A stretch of DNA of 64,000 nt from an uncultured Erysipelotrichaceae bacterium (GTDB lineage Bacteria; Bacillota_I; Bacilli_A; Erysipelotrichales; Erysipelotrichaceae): assembly GCA_947569705.1 (NCBI GenBank), contig CANOSP010000004.1, forward strand, positions 1 to 64,000, given 5' to 3'. The notes under the pieces were generated by a model, which was given only the letters and a program-made list of their open reading frames with translations, searched no databases and had not been told where the DNA came from. The position numbers were made by a program, and so were the translations under genes. The stretch's first letter is position 1. Every line of letters begins with the position of its first letter. Below are positions 51,091-62,438 of this stretch, piece after piece.

Positions 51091-52116
51091 ATGTTGACAA
51101 ACCGGCAAATCGTAATCTTTAAAACAATCGTTGATGAATTTACGAGAACGGCTGAACCGGTTGGTTCCAAAACACTGATGACACTGTTAGATTTTCCTTG
51201 TTCTTCGGCGACCATCCGCAATGAAATGGCGGCGCTCGAAGCTGAAGGCTTGTTGGAAAAAACGCATACATCCTCAGGGAGAATTCCGAGTTCTGCAGGA
51301 TACCGCTTCTATGTGGAAAACCTTATGGAAAAGGAATTGGACGAAGGTGTTAAGAATTCCTTGCAGAAGGTTTTCAAGGAAAGACATTATTCTTTAGATG
51401 AGATTGTTAAAAAAAGCTGTGATATTTTATCAGATATGACGAATCTTACTTCAGTGGTTCTGGGACCTGATTCAAAATGTCAGCGGCTTCAGCATGTACA
51501 GCTGATACCGATCAGTGAGCGCAGTGCCGTAGCAATCTTTGTTACCGATCATGGTCATACGGAGAATAAAACATTTCAATTTGATGAAAAGATCAGTGTT
51601 GAGGATATACAAAACTGCTGTGTGATTCTGAATGAAAAACTGAGCGGGACACCGATCAGCAGCGTGGTTGAGCGGATGCAGGAGATACAGCCGCTGTTGG
51701 AAGCGCATATCACAAGGCACGAGGTGCTGTTTCAAGCCTTTGTAAATGCGTTTGTTCGCTTTGCGAGTGACAATGTCTACTACAGCGGGCAAAGCAATAT
51801 GCTGTATCAGCCGGAATTTGCCGATATAGAGAAACTGAAGCAGCTGATGAGTATGCTTGAGGATTCCAGCGTGTGGCGTGAGCTTGCCAATCATGAAGGC
51901 GATTTAATGGTCTGTATCGGTGAGGATAATACCAATCAGGTACTGCATATGAATAATGTTGCGGTAGTTGCCAGCAAGTTTAAGTTAAATGAGGAAGAAG
52001 AAGGACAGCTGATGATTGTCGGTCCGACTCGGATGCAGTACAATCGTGTGGTTGCCTTGATGGAATATATGAGCAGGGTCATCGAGGAGATGTATCGTGA
52101 TGAGTACGAAGGATAG
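51091..52116 (+). CDS. hrcA: Heat-inducible transcription repressor
   Basis: 341 residues from the ATG at 51091 (AGAGGTG upstream). N-terminal winged helix (LTNRQIVIFKTIVDEFTRTAEPVGSKTL, CSSATIRNEMAALEAEGLLEKTHTSSGRIPS) and GAF-like C-terminal domain. It binds the CIRCE sites upstream and represses hrcA-grpE-dnaK-dnaJ until heat titrates its chaperone. Confidence 0.96.
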   Translation: MLTNRQIVIFKTIVDEFTRTAEPVGSKTLMTLLDFPCSSATIRNEMAALEAEGLLEKTHTSSGRIPSSAGYRFYVENLMEKELDEGVKNSLQKVFKERHYSLDEIVKKSCDILSDMTNLTSVVLGPDSKCQRLQHVQLIPISERSAVAIFVTDHGHTENKTFQFDEKISVEDIQNCCVILNEKLSGTPISSVVERMQEIQPLLEAHITRHEVLFQAFVNAFVRFASDNVYYSGQSNMLYQPEFADIEKLKQLMSMLEDSSVWRELANHEGDLMVCIGEDNTNQVLHMNNVAVVASKFKLNEEEEGQLMIVGPTRMQYNRVVALMEYMSRVIEEMYRDEYEG

Positions 52117-52125
52117 GAGGTACTT

Positions 52126-52710
52126 ATGCAGGAAAATGAAATTAAACAGGAAACGACAGAAACGGTAGCGGAAGCTGCCAATACAGCGGAAGAAACGCCG
52201 AATAAAAAGGAAGCGGAACCAAAACCGAAGGCTGCCAAAAAGAAAAAGCTGCAGGAGCTGGAAGCGGAAATTGCTTCTTTGCAGGAAGAGTTGGCAGCGA
52301 GCAAAAATGCTTATTTCAAAGCATATGCGGATGCGGACAATATGAAAAAACGTCTGCAGGCAGAGGCGGATAATGTGCGTAAATATCGCATTCAAAGCTT
52401 TGCTCAAGAGGTGCTTCCGGTGCTGGATTCTTTAGAGCGAGCGCTTGATGTCAAAGTAGACGATCAAAACATTAAAAATTATGTCAAGGGTTTTGAAATG
52501 ATCTATACTCAATTGAAATCGGTGCTTGAAAAAGAAGGCGTATGTGAAATTGAAGCTTTGAATAAGCCGTTTGATCCTAATTTCCATAATGCTTTGATGC
52601 AGGAAAAGAAGGAAGATGTAGAAAGCGGCATGGTAATTGAGGTTTTACAAAAGGGTTATATGTTAAAAGATCGAGTGTTGCGTGCAACATTAGTTAAAGT
52701 AAGTGAATAA
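52126..52710 (+). CDS. grpE: Nucleotide exchange factor GrpE
   Basis: 194 residues. A charged, disordered N-terminus (1-45), a long dimeric coiled coil (45-110), then the beta-wing with FDPNFHNALMQEKKED and VLQKGYMLKDRVLRATLVKV. It drives ADP release from DnaK. AGGAGG precedes the ATG, 9 bases after hrcA. Confidence 0.96.
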   Translation: MQENEIKQETTETVAEAANTAEETPNKKEAEPKPKAAKKKKLQELEAEIASLQEELAASKNAYFKAYADADNMKKRLQAEADNVRKYRIQSFAQEVLPVLDSLERALDVKVDDQNIKNYVKGFEMIYTQLKSVLEKEGVCEIEALNKPFDPNFHNALMQEKKEDVESGMVIEVLQKGYMLKDRVLRATLVKVSE

Positions 52711-52715
52711 ATTAG

Positions 52716-54515
<1,800 letters not shown>

Positions 54516-54521
54516 TCGAAT

Positions 54522-54553
54522 CAGACGATGCTTGAATAAGCTCGTCTGTTTTC
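54522..54553 (+). terminator. Hairpin between dnaK and dnaJ
   Basis: CAGACGA / TCGTCTG stem followed by TTTT. A weak terminator here would lower dnaJ relative to dnaK; the remaining 130 bases before dnaJ show nothing else clear. Confidence 0.5.
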
Positions 54554-54683
54554 CGTAAGAAACATACAGATAAGATAAAGCTGTGATTGGGATTTTGAAT
54601 GGAATCGGGATGTGAAGCTGCTTTGCGTCTGCTGAAAAGATCATTTATAGCTGAATCACACTGAATCAGGAAGGTGGTTGTAA

Positions 54684-55781
54684 ATGAGTAAACGTGACTA
54701 TTATGAAGTTTTGGGACTCAGTAAGGGTGCCAGTGACGATGAAATAAAAAGAGCTTATCGAAAGATGGCTAAGAAATATCATCCCGATGTCAATAAAGAA
54801 AGCGGGGCAGAGGAAAAATTCAAGGAAGTCAATGAGGCTTACGAGGTATTATCCGATCCTCAGAAAAAAGCAACGTATGATCAATTCGGACATGCAGGAA
54901 TGGACGGGGCGAATTTCGGCGGTGCCGGCTTCGGCGGATTTGAGGATTTCGGTGATATTTTCGGATCTTTCTTCGGCGGCGGCTTCGGCGGCAGAACGCG
55001 CCAAAGCAACGGTCCGCGCAAAGGGAATGACCGCTTTATGCAGCTGCGCATTGATTTTATGGATGCGATTTTCGGCAAGGATGAAGAAATCGGGGTTGAT
55101 GTGGATGAACAGTGTACTGCCTGCGGCGGCAGCGGTGCTTATTCAAAAAATGATATTCATACATGTTCAACCTGCGGCGGCAGCGGCAAGGTAACGACCC
55201 AACAGCGTACACCGTTCGGTATATTTCAAAGTCAAAGCATTTGTCCTGATTGCGGCGGTCGCGGTAAGACGATCTCTAAAAAATGTGATAAATGCCACGG
55301 ACGCGGTTATGAACATAAACGAATTAAATTAAATATCAGAATTCCGGCGGGGATTCAATCAGGTCAACAGGTTCGTGTAGCTAACAAAGGGGAACGCGGG
55401 ATCAACGGCGGCGCAAGCGGTGATTTATACATTGAAATTTTAGTAAGTCGTCATAAGAATTTCGTTCGTGACGGTAACGATATTCACCTCAGTGTTCCGA
55501 TCAGTGCAATAGATGCGACGCTCGGCTGTAAAATCGCTGTTCCGACTGTCTACGGAGAAGAAGAACTAACGATCCCTGCAGGTACACAGCACGGACATCA
55601 GTTCCGCCTGCGCGGTAAAGGTGTAAAATCTCGCCGCGGTCAACAAGGTGATCAGTTTGTAGAAATCGTCATTGAAATTCCGACGAAGATCACTCGTGAA
55701 GAAAAAGGTCTTTATGAGAAAATTCGCAGTGCAGGGGCACATGAATCTCCGTTTGCGAAATTTAAAAAATCGTTCAAATAA
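54684..55781 (+). CDS. dnaJ: Chaperone DnaJ (Hsp40)
   Basis: 365 residues. J domain 1-70 with HPD, a Gly/Phe-rich linker (75-115), four CxxCxGxG zinc motifs ([32 protein letters not shown]) and two beta-barrel substrate domains. It delivers clients to DnaK and stimulates its ATPase. AAGGTGG precedes the ATG. It has a 168-base gap from dnaK and its own terminator. Confidence 0.98.
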   Translation: MSKRDYYEVLGLSKGASDDEIKRAYRKMAKKYHPDVNKESGAEEKFKEVNEAYEVLSDPQKKATYDQFGHAGMDGANFGGAGFGGFEDFGDIFGSFFGGGFGGRTRQSNGPRKGNDRFMQLRIDFMDAIFGKDEEIGVDVDEQCTACGGSGAYSKNDIHTCSTCGGSGKVTTQQRTPFGIFQSQSICPDCGGRGKTISKKCDKCHGRGYEHKRIKLNIRIPAGIQSGQQVRVANKGERGINGGASGDLYIEILVSRHKNFVRDGNDIHLSVPISAIDATLGCKIAVPTVYGEEELTIPAGTQHGHQFRLRGKGVKSRRGQQGDQFVEIVIEIPTKITREEKGLYEKIRSAGAHESPFAKFKKSFK

Positions 55782-55798
55782 TAGAATGAATATGTTTT

Positions 55799-55825
55799 AA
55801 GCCGATGCGCTGCATCGGCTTTTTA
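55799..55825 (+). terminator. Terminator of the dnaK operon
   Basis: Perfect AAGCCGATGC / GCATCGGCTT hairpin with a 3-nt loop and T-run. Confidence 0.85.
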
Positions 55826-55897
55826 GTAATAAAAAATCAAATGTTACAGAACACTTGATCAAAATATGATACAATGATGAAAGAACGGAGTGATCTT

Positions 55898-56539
55898 ATG
55901 AATTATACAGCTTTAATTGTAGCTGCGGGAAGCGGCTCTCGTATGGGATTGGGATACAATAAACTACTATATCCGCTGACTGAGCAACAAACGGTTATTG
56001 AAAAAACAGCCTTGATATTTCTTCGTGATCAGCGCTGTAAACAAATAATTATTGTGACAAGTGAAGCCGATACGGGACAGATGAAACAGCTTTTTCAAGG
56101 AAAAGATATTACATTTGTGCTTGGCGGCAAAACACGGCAGGAATCAGTATACAACGGACTTCAACAGGTAAAGGAAGCACTTGTACTGATTCATGACGGC
56201 GCTCGTCCGTGGCTTCCGCTGTCCTGCATTGATGATTTGTTGGCATGTTTAAAGAAGCATCGTGCATGTTTATTATGTGTACCGGTCAAGGATACGATTA
56301 AACGTGTGAATAACGGTGTAATCACCGTGACATATCCGCGAGCGGAATTAATGCAGGCACAGACTCCGCAGGCTTTTCATCTTGATGTCATTAAAGATGC
56401 ATATGAAAAGGCAATGCTTCAACATATCAGCGCTACGGATGATGCACAGATCGTAGAATTGTGTACAGAAGTACAGGTTCATGTTGTAGAAGGAAGCTAT
56501 GAAAATCGCAAGATTACAACTAAAGAGGATCTAAATTAA
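55898..56539 (+). CDS. ispD: 2-C-methyl-D-erythritol 4-phosphate cytidylyltransferase
   Basis: 213 residues from the ATG at 55898 (CGGAGTG upstream). Nucleotidyltransferase signature ALIVAAGSGSRMG near 3-16 with conserved Lys in YNKLLYPL. IHDGARPWL, VPVKDTIK and QTPQAF fit IspD better than TarI, though the two are close. Third step of the non-mevalonate pathway to isoprenoids, including the undecaprenyl carrier used by MraY/UppP. Confidence 0.88.
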   Translation: MNYTALIVAAGSGSRMGLGYNKLLYPLTEQQTVIEKTALIFLRDQRCKQIIIVTSEADTGQMKQLFQGKDITFVLGGKTRQESVYNGLQQVKEALVLIHDGARPWLPLSCIDDLLACLKKHRACLLCVPVKDTIKRVNNGVITVTYPRAELMQAQTPQAFHLDVIKDAYEKAMLQHISATDDAQIVELCTEVQVHVVEGSYENRKITTKEDLN

Positions 56540-56563
56540 GAGGCTTCACAAGCTTTCATCAAG

Positions 56564-57655
56564 CTAAATATCTACGTCAAGCAATTTACGATAAATACTT
56601 ACACCTTCACTTAAACAGCTGTCATCAAAATCAAAATGATCGCTGTGCAAAGAAGGGACATCTCCGATACCTAAATAGAAAAACAGACTTTTTACGGCTT
56701 TTCCGTAATAGGCAAAATCTTCACTTAATAAATCCGGTTTGCTTAAAACGATCATATCCGATAAAAGAGATCGTGCTTGTTCAAACAAGTATGCATCGTT
56801 GGATAAAGCCGGATAACCTTCGGAAAGATGAATCGTAAACTCACAGCCGTTTTCCTTTTGAAGCTGTTCGCCCAATGACATCATTCGCTGACGGAAAAAA
56901 CAAAAATCATTATTAGTGAAAACTCGTAAGCTTCCTTTCAGTATCGTATGATCACTGAGGGCATTGCATACTTGACCGCTTTGACAAAAACCGAACTTTA
57001 CCAAGTGATCCTTGTTGGGATAAGCATTTGATATGTCATAAAGACGCTGAATAAAACAACAGGCACTCCATAGTGCATCGCGACCTTTTGAATGTTGTGC
57101 AATATGAGTTGCTTTTCCTTTGATAGCCACTGTGATTTCAGCGGACTTTGCCATCATATAACCGCTTTTAGAGGCAACTTTGCCTTTTTTTATTCCCGGT
57201 TTTACATGAATTCCGAAAAGTGCAGCGACACGATATTGTGAAAATAATTCGGTTTCAACAATTTCTTTGGCACCGCCGGTTGTTTCCTCAGCCGGCTGAA
57301 AAAGCAACAGCACATTATGTTTTGCGCATTTGCATTGATTCAGATATTTCGCAAAGGATAACAAGATTGCCATGTGTGCGTCATGTCCGCATGCATGCAT
57401 TTGCCCGCCGTGCGTTGAGCAATAGCTTATAGTATTACGTTCCTGTATTGCTAAAGCATCCATATCACTGCGATAGGCAACGGTCGATAATTGATTGAAA
57501 TCAAAATAAGCACAGACAGCACTCGGTATCGGTTGAAATATTTTACAGTGCATTCCGTCAAGAAATTGCTTGATATAAGCGATTGTTTTCGGGAGCTGAT
57601 GATCAAGCTCGGGAATTTGATGAAGTTCACGTCTGATTTTTTGTATTTGTTCCAT
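56564..57655 (-). CDS. dapL: M20D amidohydrolase, probable N-acetyldiaminopimelate deacetylase
   Basis: 363 residues. Metal-binding motifs HACGHDAHMAI near 92, FQPAEETTGGAKE near 119 and the late HSDHFDFDD. The N-terminal IRRELHQIPELDHQLPKT is the family start. Several M20D enzymes act on other amides. The neighbouring dapF, dapB and dapH, with the acetyl-type acyltransferase, make deacetylation of N-acetyl-LL-DAP precursor the best guess. It is divergent from dapF, so separately controlled. Confidence 0.72.
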   Translation of the reverse strand: MEQIQKIRRELHQIPELDHQLPKTIAYIKQFLDGMHCKIFQPIPSAVCAYFDFNQLSTVAYRSDMDALAIQERNTISYCSTHGGQMHACGHDAHMAILLSFAKYLNQCKCAKHNVLLLFQPAEETTGGAKEIVETELFSQYRVAALFGIHVKPGIKKGKVASKSGYMMAKSAEITVAIKGKATHIAQHSKGRDALWSACCFIQRLYDISNAYPNKDHLVKFGFCQSGQVCNALSDHTILKGSLRVFTNNDFCFFRQRMMSLGEQLQKENGCEFTIHLSEGYPALSNDAYLFEQARSLLSDMIVLSKPDLLSEDFAYYGKAVKSLFFYLGIGDVPSLHSDHFDFDDSCLSEGVSIYRKLLDVDI

Positions 57656-57805
57656 AGGTACCTCATTTCCTTACAGTATATGATCCGGTCATCAGTATTT
57701 GAATGATCTGCTTTCATTTAATTGAAATTCTTCTCATATCCTAATACCAAGCAGCGTAAAATAGAAGGCATACAGAAACAGATATAATGAAAAAATGGTG
57801 ATTCT

Positions 57806-58627
57806 ATGCTTTCACTCAGTAAATATCACGGCTGCGGAAATGATTTTTTAATAACCGAAGAAAAGGGGCTGACTCCTGCACAAAAATGCGCATTATCAAA
57901 AAATCTATGTGAACGCCATACCGGTATCGGTGCTGACGGCATGATTTTTTTGAAAAGCGACCCTTTGACAATGGAAATATATAACAGCGACGGTTCTTCG
58001 GCACCTATGTGCGGAAACGGCATTCGGTGTTTTGCGAAGTATGTACTCGATCGGAATATCATCACACAGAACGATTTTTATGTGCATACAGAAGCAGGCA
58101 GAAAAGCTTTGCATATCCATTCAAAATATCCGTTTTCCGTTTCGGTCAATATGGGAAAGGCCTCTTTTGATCCGCATGATACAATGCTTAAGGATCAACG
58201 GTTGATTAATTATCCGCTACGCATTGAAAACCGGTTATTTGACATCACAACGGTGTTTATGACTACGCTTCATACGGTACTGTTTGTGGATCAAGAACCT
58301 GTTCACACTTTAAAGAAATTCGGAAAAGTAATTCATGAACATCCTTTGTTTCCGCAAAAAACAAATGTGAATTTTGTCCGTGTGATCAATCGCTCTCATC
58401 TATCCGTAAGTACTTATGAGCGCGGAGCGGGAATGACCCTTGCGTGCGGAAGCGGTTGTTGTGCGGCGGCATATGTAGCGTGGCTTCAAAAGCTTGTGGA
58501 TTCACAGGTCCATATCAGTTTGCCGAAAGGGACACTGCAGATTCAAATAGATGAACAGGAGTGTTTGATTATGCGCGGCGGTGCTGAAAAAATCATGGAT
58601 GCATTTGTCACAATCCCTGTCCTGTAG
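57806..58627 (+). CDS. dapF: Diaminopimelate epimerase
   Basis: 273 residues. Both active-site cysteines are in place: MCGNGIRCFAKY near 73 and ACGSGCCAAAYV near 218. The start YHGCGNDFL is the family signature. It converts LL-DAP to meso-DAP, the form MurE would add. The ribosome site is weak (GGTGAT), suggesting modest expression. Confidence 0.94.
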   Translation: MLSLSKYHGCGNDFLITEEKGLTPAQKCALSKNLCERHTGIGADGMIFLKSDPLTMEIYNSDGSSAPMCGNGIRCFAKYVLDRNIITQNDFYVHTEAGRKALHIHSKYPFSVSVNMGKASFDPHDTMLKDQRLINYPLRIENRLFDITTVFMTTLHTVLFVDQEPVHTLKKFGKVIHEHPLFPQKTNVNFVRVINRSHLSVSTYERGAGMTLACGSGCCAAAYVAWLQKLVDSQVHISLPKGTLQIQIDEQECLIMRGGAEKIMDAFVTIPVL

Positions 58628-58706
58628 GCATGTTGAGACAGGAAAACGCATAAGCTGAAGAAATGGGATTAATTTGGGAAGCAAATGGTAAAGGAAGCGG
58701 ATAAAG

Positions 58707-59444
58707 ATGATACATGTAGCGCTTTGCGGGTACGGACATATGGGGAAGATGCTGCAACAAAAAATCAAGCATTGTCATGATATGGAAATCACAATGATTG
58801 TAAATCGCTGTAATGAGCATGATCTTTATCAGCTGAAACAGCCGATTGAGCTGATGCTTGATTTTTCTCATCCGGATTATTTCAGTATTGTAAGCAGATA
58901 TGTAAAATACAGCGGCTGTGCCTTATTGTCGGGTACTACCGGTTTTTCACCGGCACAATATGATCATTTAAAAAGCTTAGGCAATAAAACAAGGGTTTTG
59001 CATTCGGTAAATTATTCTTTGGGAACAGCGGTGATGTTAAAAATAATTCGCTCTGTTACACCGATTTTAGCTGATGATTTTGACATGGAAATCATGGAGC
59101 TGCATCATAATCAAAAACAGGATGCGCCCAGCGGTACTGCCAAGCTGATGTTGGAAGCGATTGATCGCGATAAAAAATATAAAGTTTGTTTCGGCAGAAG
59201 CGGGATGGTCGGCACTCGCCAAAAGGAAATCGGTATTCACTCGCTGCGCGGAGGAAGCAGTGCAGGAGAACACAGTATATTGTATTTGGGAAATGATGAA
59301 AAACTGGAAATTAAGCATACGGCTATCAGCCGGCAAATCTTCGCGGAAGGTGCGCTTAAGGCTGCTTACTGGCTGCTTCAAAAGCCCAACGGCTTTTATG
59401 ACTTGGATCAAATGATTGAGGAGAATTTTTATGGATGTAAATGA
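58707..59444 (+). CDS. dapB: 4-hydroxy-tetrahydrodipicolinate reductase
   Basis: 245 residues. A Rossmann site GYGHMGKML at the N-terminus, GTTGFSP, then the catalytic [13 protein letters not shown] near 132-144. It reduces the ring intermediate to tetrahydrodipicolinate with NAD(P)H. AAGGA precedes the ATG. It overlaps dapH by 14 bases. Confidence 0.95.
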   Translation: MIHVALCGYGHMGKMLQQKIKHCHDMEITMIVNRCNEHDLYQLKQPIELMLDFSHPDYFSIVSRYVKYSGCALLSGTTGFSPAQYDHLKSLGNKTRVLHSVNYSLGTAVMLKIIRSVTPILADDFDMEIMELHHNQKQDAPSGTAKLMLEAIDRDKKYKVCFGRSGMVGTRQKEIGIHSLRGGSSAGEHSILYLGNDEKLEIKHTAISRQIFAEGALKAAYWLLQKPNGFYDLDQMIEENFYGCK

Positions 59445-60123
59445 AATCATTAAGAAAATACAAAATGCGCCCAAAAAGACACCGGTCAAGGTATATGTGA
59501 AAAGCAAGAAAGCATTATCTTTTCCGAATGCCAAGGTTTACGAAGGAAAAGATCAAATTGTTTTCGGTGACTATGAGGATATTTGTGCAATACTGGATAA
59601 GCATCGACAGGATATTATCGACATTGAAATCGAACAAAGCTGTCGTAATTCCGCTTTGCCGTTGTTGGATATTAAATCATTATCGGCACGGATTGAACCG
59701 GGTGCGATTATACGAGATCAAGTAGAAATCGGTGAAAATGTCGTTATTATGATGGGCGCAATTATCAATGTCGGAGCGGTGATCGGAGCTGAAACCATGA
59801 TTGATATGGGAGCGGTACTCGGTGGGAGAGCGATCGTCGGCAAGCGTTGTCATATCGGTGCCAACGCAGTGCTTGCCGGAGTGATAGAACCGCCCAGTGC
59901 TGTTCCGGTCATTGTGGAAGATGATGTGCTGATCGGTGCCAATGCGGTCATTATTGAAGGGGTTCGCGTGAAAACCGGCGCAATCGTCGCTGCGGGTGCT
60001 GTAGTTATCGAAGATGTTGAGGAAAATACGATTGTGGCGGGAGTTCCCGCAAGAGTTGTGAAAATACCCGATCAAGCATCGCGAAATAAAACTGCCATGA
60101 TCGCGGCACTGCGTCAATTATAA
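59431..60123 (+). CDS. dapH: Tetrahydrodipicolinate N-acetyltransferase
   Basis: 230 residues from the ATG at 59431 (GAGGAGA upstream). A left-handed beta-helix of hexapeptide repeats ([20 protein letters not shown] to [20 protein letters not shown]) after a short N-terminal domain. The size and N-terminus fit DapH, the acetyl version, and not DapD, the succinyl version. It feeds the acetylase branch closed by the M20D deacetylase. Confidence 0.93.
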   Translation: MDVNEIIKKIQNAPKKTPVKVYVKSKKALSFPNAKVYEGKDQIVFGDYEDICAILDKHRQDIIDIEIEQSCRNSALPLLDIKSLSARIEPGAIIRDQVEIGENVVIMMGAIINVGAVIGAETMIDMGAVLGGRAIVGKRCHIGANAVLAGVIEPPSAVPVIVEDDVLIGANAVIIEGVRVKTGAIVAAGAVVIEDVEENTIVAGVPARVVKIPDQASRNKTAMIAALRQL

Positions 60124-60132
60124 TGTGATTGT

Positions 60133-60182
60133 AAGAATATGTAGGCTTTCTTCTTTGCAGGAAAACGACATATTCTTTTTTA
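60133..60182 (+). terminator. Terminator of the dapB-dapH operon
   Basis: AAGAATATGT / ACATATTCTT stem, 25-nt loop, T-run. Confidence 0.7.
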
Positions 60183-60469
60183 TTTGCGTCAGCGGTTTTC
60201 ATTTTTATTTGATTCACTTGACTCTAAAATCAAATACAACTGTATTTCACGTTTATTTGACAAAAGATTCAGATGATGAAACTGTGCTTACAGCTTTTGC
60301 TTTATGTGTATTATGAATGAATGCCTGATAAAAAAGCACGATAATATCAACATCACAAGCATATTACGTTTATAGTAAGAAACAATGATTGAAAGCATTT
60401 CTGTCGATATAATATTATTCAGATCATTTTAACTGAAAAAGGCTTAAGCGATAATCAGCAGATTTTTTT

Positions 60470-60512
60470 ACAAAAAAATCACTATTCAAGCGATTTTATT
60501 GTGATTTTTTGT
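60470..60512. terminator. Second hairpin in the dapH - mraZ gap
   Basis: ACAAAAAAATCAC / GTGATTTTTTGT stem with one bulge. The 60183-60618 gap is AT-rich and otherwise shows no gene. Confidence 0.4.
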
Positions 60513-60618
60513 CATACAAGACATTGTGTCTGAATATCTGATAAAAAACTGTAGAATGACCCTAAAAATTGGAAAATAAAAAAGTAAAGTTTTCCTATAC
60601 AAATTACCTCAAAACAGG

Positions 60619-60660
60619 TATAATAGTGGAGGAAAGTAGCACGTTGTGGCAGAAAGTGGA
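60619..60660 (+). promoter_or_regulatory. mraZ promoter with MraZ-box repeats
   Basis: TATAAT at 60619-60624. Then GTGGA (60626), GTAGC (60636), GTGGC (60646) and GTGGA (60656) recur every 10 bp with 5-bp spacers, the pattern known for MraZ autoregulation of the division cluster. Confidence 0.65.
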
Positions 60661-60670
60661 GGTGATGACT

Positions 60671-61102
60671 GTGTTCATGGGCGAATACGCACACAATATT
60701 GATAAAAAAGGGCGTATGATTATTCCGGCAAAATTCCGTGAAGAATTAGACATGAAGGTCATTATCACCAGAGGACTCGACGGCTGCTTAAATGCTTATA
60801 CAAAGCAACAATGGGAAATTATTTATGATCAGCTGTTAAAGCTGCCGACGACCAAAAAGGATGCCCGCATGTTTGTACGTATGATGACAAGCAAGGCGGC
60901 TGAATGTGAAATCGATGCACAGGGACGTGTATTGATTCCGTCCTCTTTGATTGCGGTTGCGCAGCTACAGAAAGAATGCATGATTATCGGAGCGGCCAAT
61001 CACATTGAAATATGGGCAAAGGAGAAATGGGAAGCTGTAGATGAGCAGGCGAATGAAAGCTTTGAAGAAATCGCCGAAAATCTAAGCGACTTTATGTTAT
61101 GA
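60671..61102 (+). CDS. mraZ: Transcriptional regulator MraZ
   Basis: 143 residues from the GTG at 60671, giving the usual start (M)FMGEYAHNIDKKGRMIIPAKFRE, with GGAGG 8 nt upstream. Longer frames would run through the promoter. Two AbrB-like repeats: DKKGRMIIPAKFR and DAQGRVLIPSSLI. It forms a ring that binds the direct repeats just upstream. First gene of the division cluster; overlaps rsmH by ATGA. Confidence 0.95.
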   Translation: MFMGEYAHNIDKKGRMIIPAKFREELDMKVIITRGLDGCLNAYTKQQWEIIYDQLLKLPTTKKDARMFVRMMTSKAAECEIDAQGRVLIPSSLIAVAQLQKECMIIGAANHIEIWAKEKWEAVDEQANESFEEIAENLSDFML

Positions 61103-62028
61103 AACATTACAGTGTCTTATTGAAAGAAAGTATCGAAATGCTGGATATCAAGCCGAACGGTATTTATATCGACGGAACGCTGGGCCGCGGCGGACATAGT
61201 GCTGAAATCTTAAAGCGTTTAGATGACGGAATGTTAATTGCGTTTGATCGTGACAGCAGTGCAATCGCTGAATCAAAACAGCGTTTGAGTGCCGTATCCG
61301 ATCGGATTACTTATGTTCATGCGAATTTTTCCATGATGAAACAAGAATTGCGAAAACTCGGAATTAAACAAGTAGACGGAATTTTATTAGATCTCGGTGT
61401 TTCCTCACCGCAGTTTGATGAGGCAGAGCGCGGTTTTTCCTATCGTTTTGATGCACCGCTTGATATGCGGATGAATCAAGAACAGGAATTAACTGCGGAG
61501 ATCATCGTAAATACTTGGAGCTACGAAGAACTTGTAACTATTTTCTATCGCTACGGCGAAGAAAAATTTGCGAAACAAATTGCCCGTGCAATCGAAAAAC
61601 AACGCGAGAAACAGCCGATTCACACCACATTTCAGTTGGTTGATGTGATTAAATCGGCACTGCCGCAGAAGGTGCTGAATAAAAAGGGACATCCGGCAAA
61701 GAAAGTATTTCAAGCAATTCGTATTGCGGTTAATGATGAATTGGGTGAGTTGGAAAAAGCGCTGCAGGACGGCATGAACATGTTGAATCCGCACGGACGC
61801 TTCTGTGTAATTTCGTTTCATTCCTTAGAAGATCGCATGGTCAAGGAAGCATTTGTCGCAGCGAGCAGTATACCTTATTTTGATAAGCGTATGCCGATTA
61901 TACCTGCGGAGCTGACAATTACTAATTTTAAAATTGTACATAAAAAGCCGATTACGGCAGATGAAACAGAATTAAATGAAAATAACCGTTCGCATTCTGC
62001 GAAACTCAGAACAATAGAAAGGATATAA
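61099..62028 (+). CDS. rsmH: 16S rRNA (cytosine1402-N4)-methyltransferase
   Basis: 309 residues. SAM site YIDGTLGRGGHSAEIL, LLDLGVSSPQFDEAERGFSYR and the insertion domain, ending with HSAKLRTIERI. It methylates C1402 of 16S rRNA. Second gene of the cluster, coupled to mraZ by ATGA and 3 bases ahead of ftsL. Confidence 0.97.
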   Translation: MKHYSVLLKESIEMLDIKPNGIYIDGTLGRGGHSAEILKRLDDGMLIAFDRDSSAIAESKQRLSAVSDRITYVHANFSMMKQELRKLGIKQVDGILLDLGVSSPQFDEAERGFSYRFDAPLDMRMNQEQELTAEIIVNTWSYEELVTIFYRYGEEKFAKQIARAIEKQREKQPIHTTFQLVDVIKSALPQKVLNKKGHPAKKVFQAIRIAVNDELGELEKALQDGMNMLNPHGRFCVISFHSLEDRMVKEAFVAASSIPYFDKRMPIIPAELTITNFKIVHKKPITADETELNENNRSHSAKLRTIERI

Positions 62029-62031
62029 ATT

Positions 62032-62328
62032 ATGGCAAAAATCATTAGAAAAAAACGTAAATTAAAAATACAGGCATTAGCCTCCTTGTTTTTCTTCTTT
62101 TCCATGTTATTATATTTAGGATCGGTAACGATGCTGAAATCATATAATTATGTCCTTTCGGCAAAGGCAGAAAGCATCGAAGCACAGCGAGTAGATTTAC
62201 AGGCTCAGGTCGCTACTTTAGAGGCTACCGTGAAACAGTTGTCCAATTATGATTATATCGTCGGTATAGCAGAAAAGGCAGGCATTAAAGCCAATCAATC
62301 CAATGTGAAAATATTAAGCGGTGAATAA
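62032..62328 (+). CDS. ftsL: FtsL-like division protein
   Basis: 98 residues. A basic N-terminus (KIIRKKRKLKIQAL), one membrane helix (ASLFFFFSMLLYLGSVTML), then an extracytoplasmic coiled coil (AKAESIEAQRVDLQAQVATLEATVKQL). Size, topology and position between rsmH and a class B PBP identify it, since FtsL sequences are poorly conserved. It links FtsB/DivIC to the septal PBP. AAAGGAT precedes the ATG. Confidence 0.8.
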   Translation: MAKIIRKKRKLKIQALASLFFFFSMLLYLGSVTMLKSYNYVLSAKAESIEAQRVDLQAQVATLEATVKQLSNYDYIVGIAEKAGIKANQSNVKILSGE

Positions 62329-62355
62329 CAGTCTTTGTACAAACTGAAAAAGAAT

Positions 62356-62378
62356 AGGAAACAAGCGTTTCCTTTTTT
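62356..62378 (+). terminator. Hairpin between ftsL and the PBP gene
   Basis: GGAAAC-AAGC-GTTTCC followed by six T, inside the division cluster. It would limit read-through into the transpeptidase gene. Confidence 0.65.
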
Positions 62379-62438
62379 CGCTTATAGATAGGATTTTTGA
62401 TCAGGGGTTTGCGTGATAATAAAATGAGGTGACACATC

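Noticed and set aside
60125-60316. 63-residue plus-strand frame after dapH
   Set aside because: Runs through the dapB-dapH terminator and has no ribosome site.
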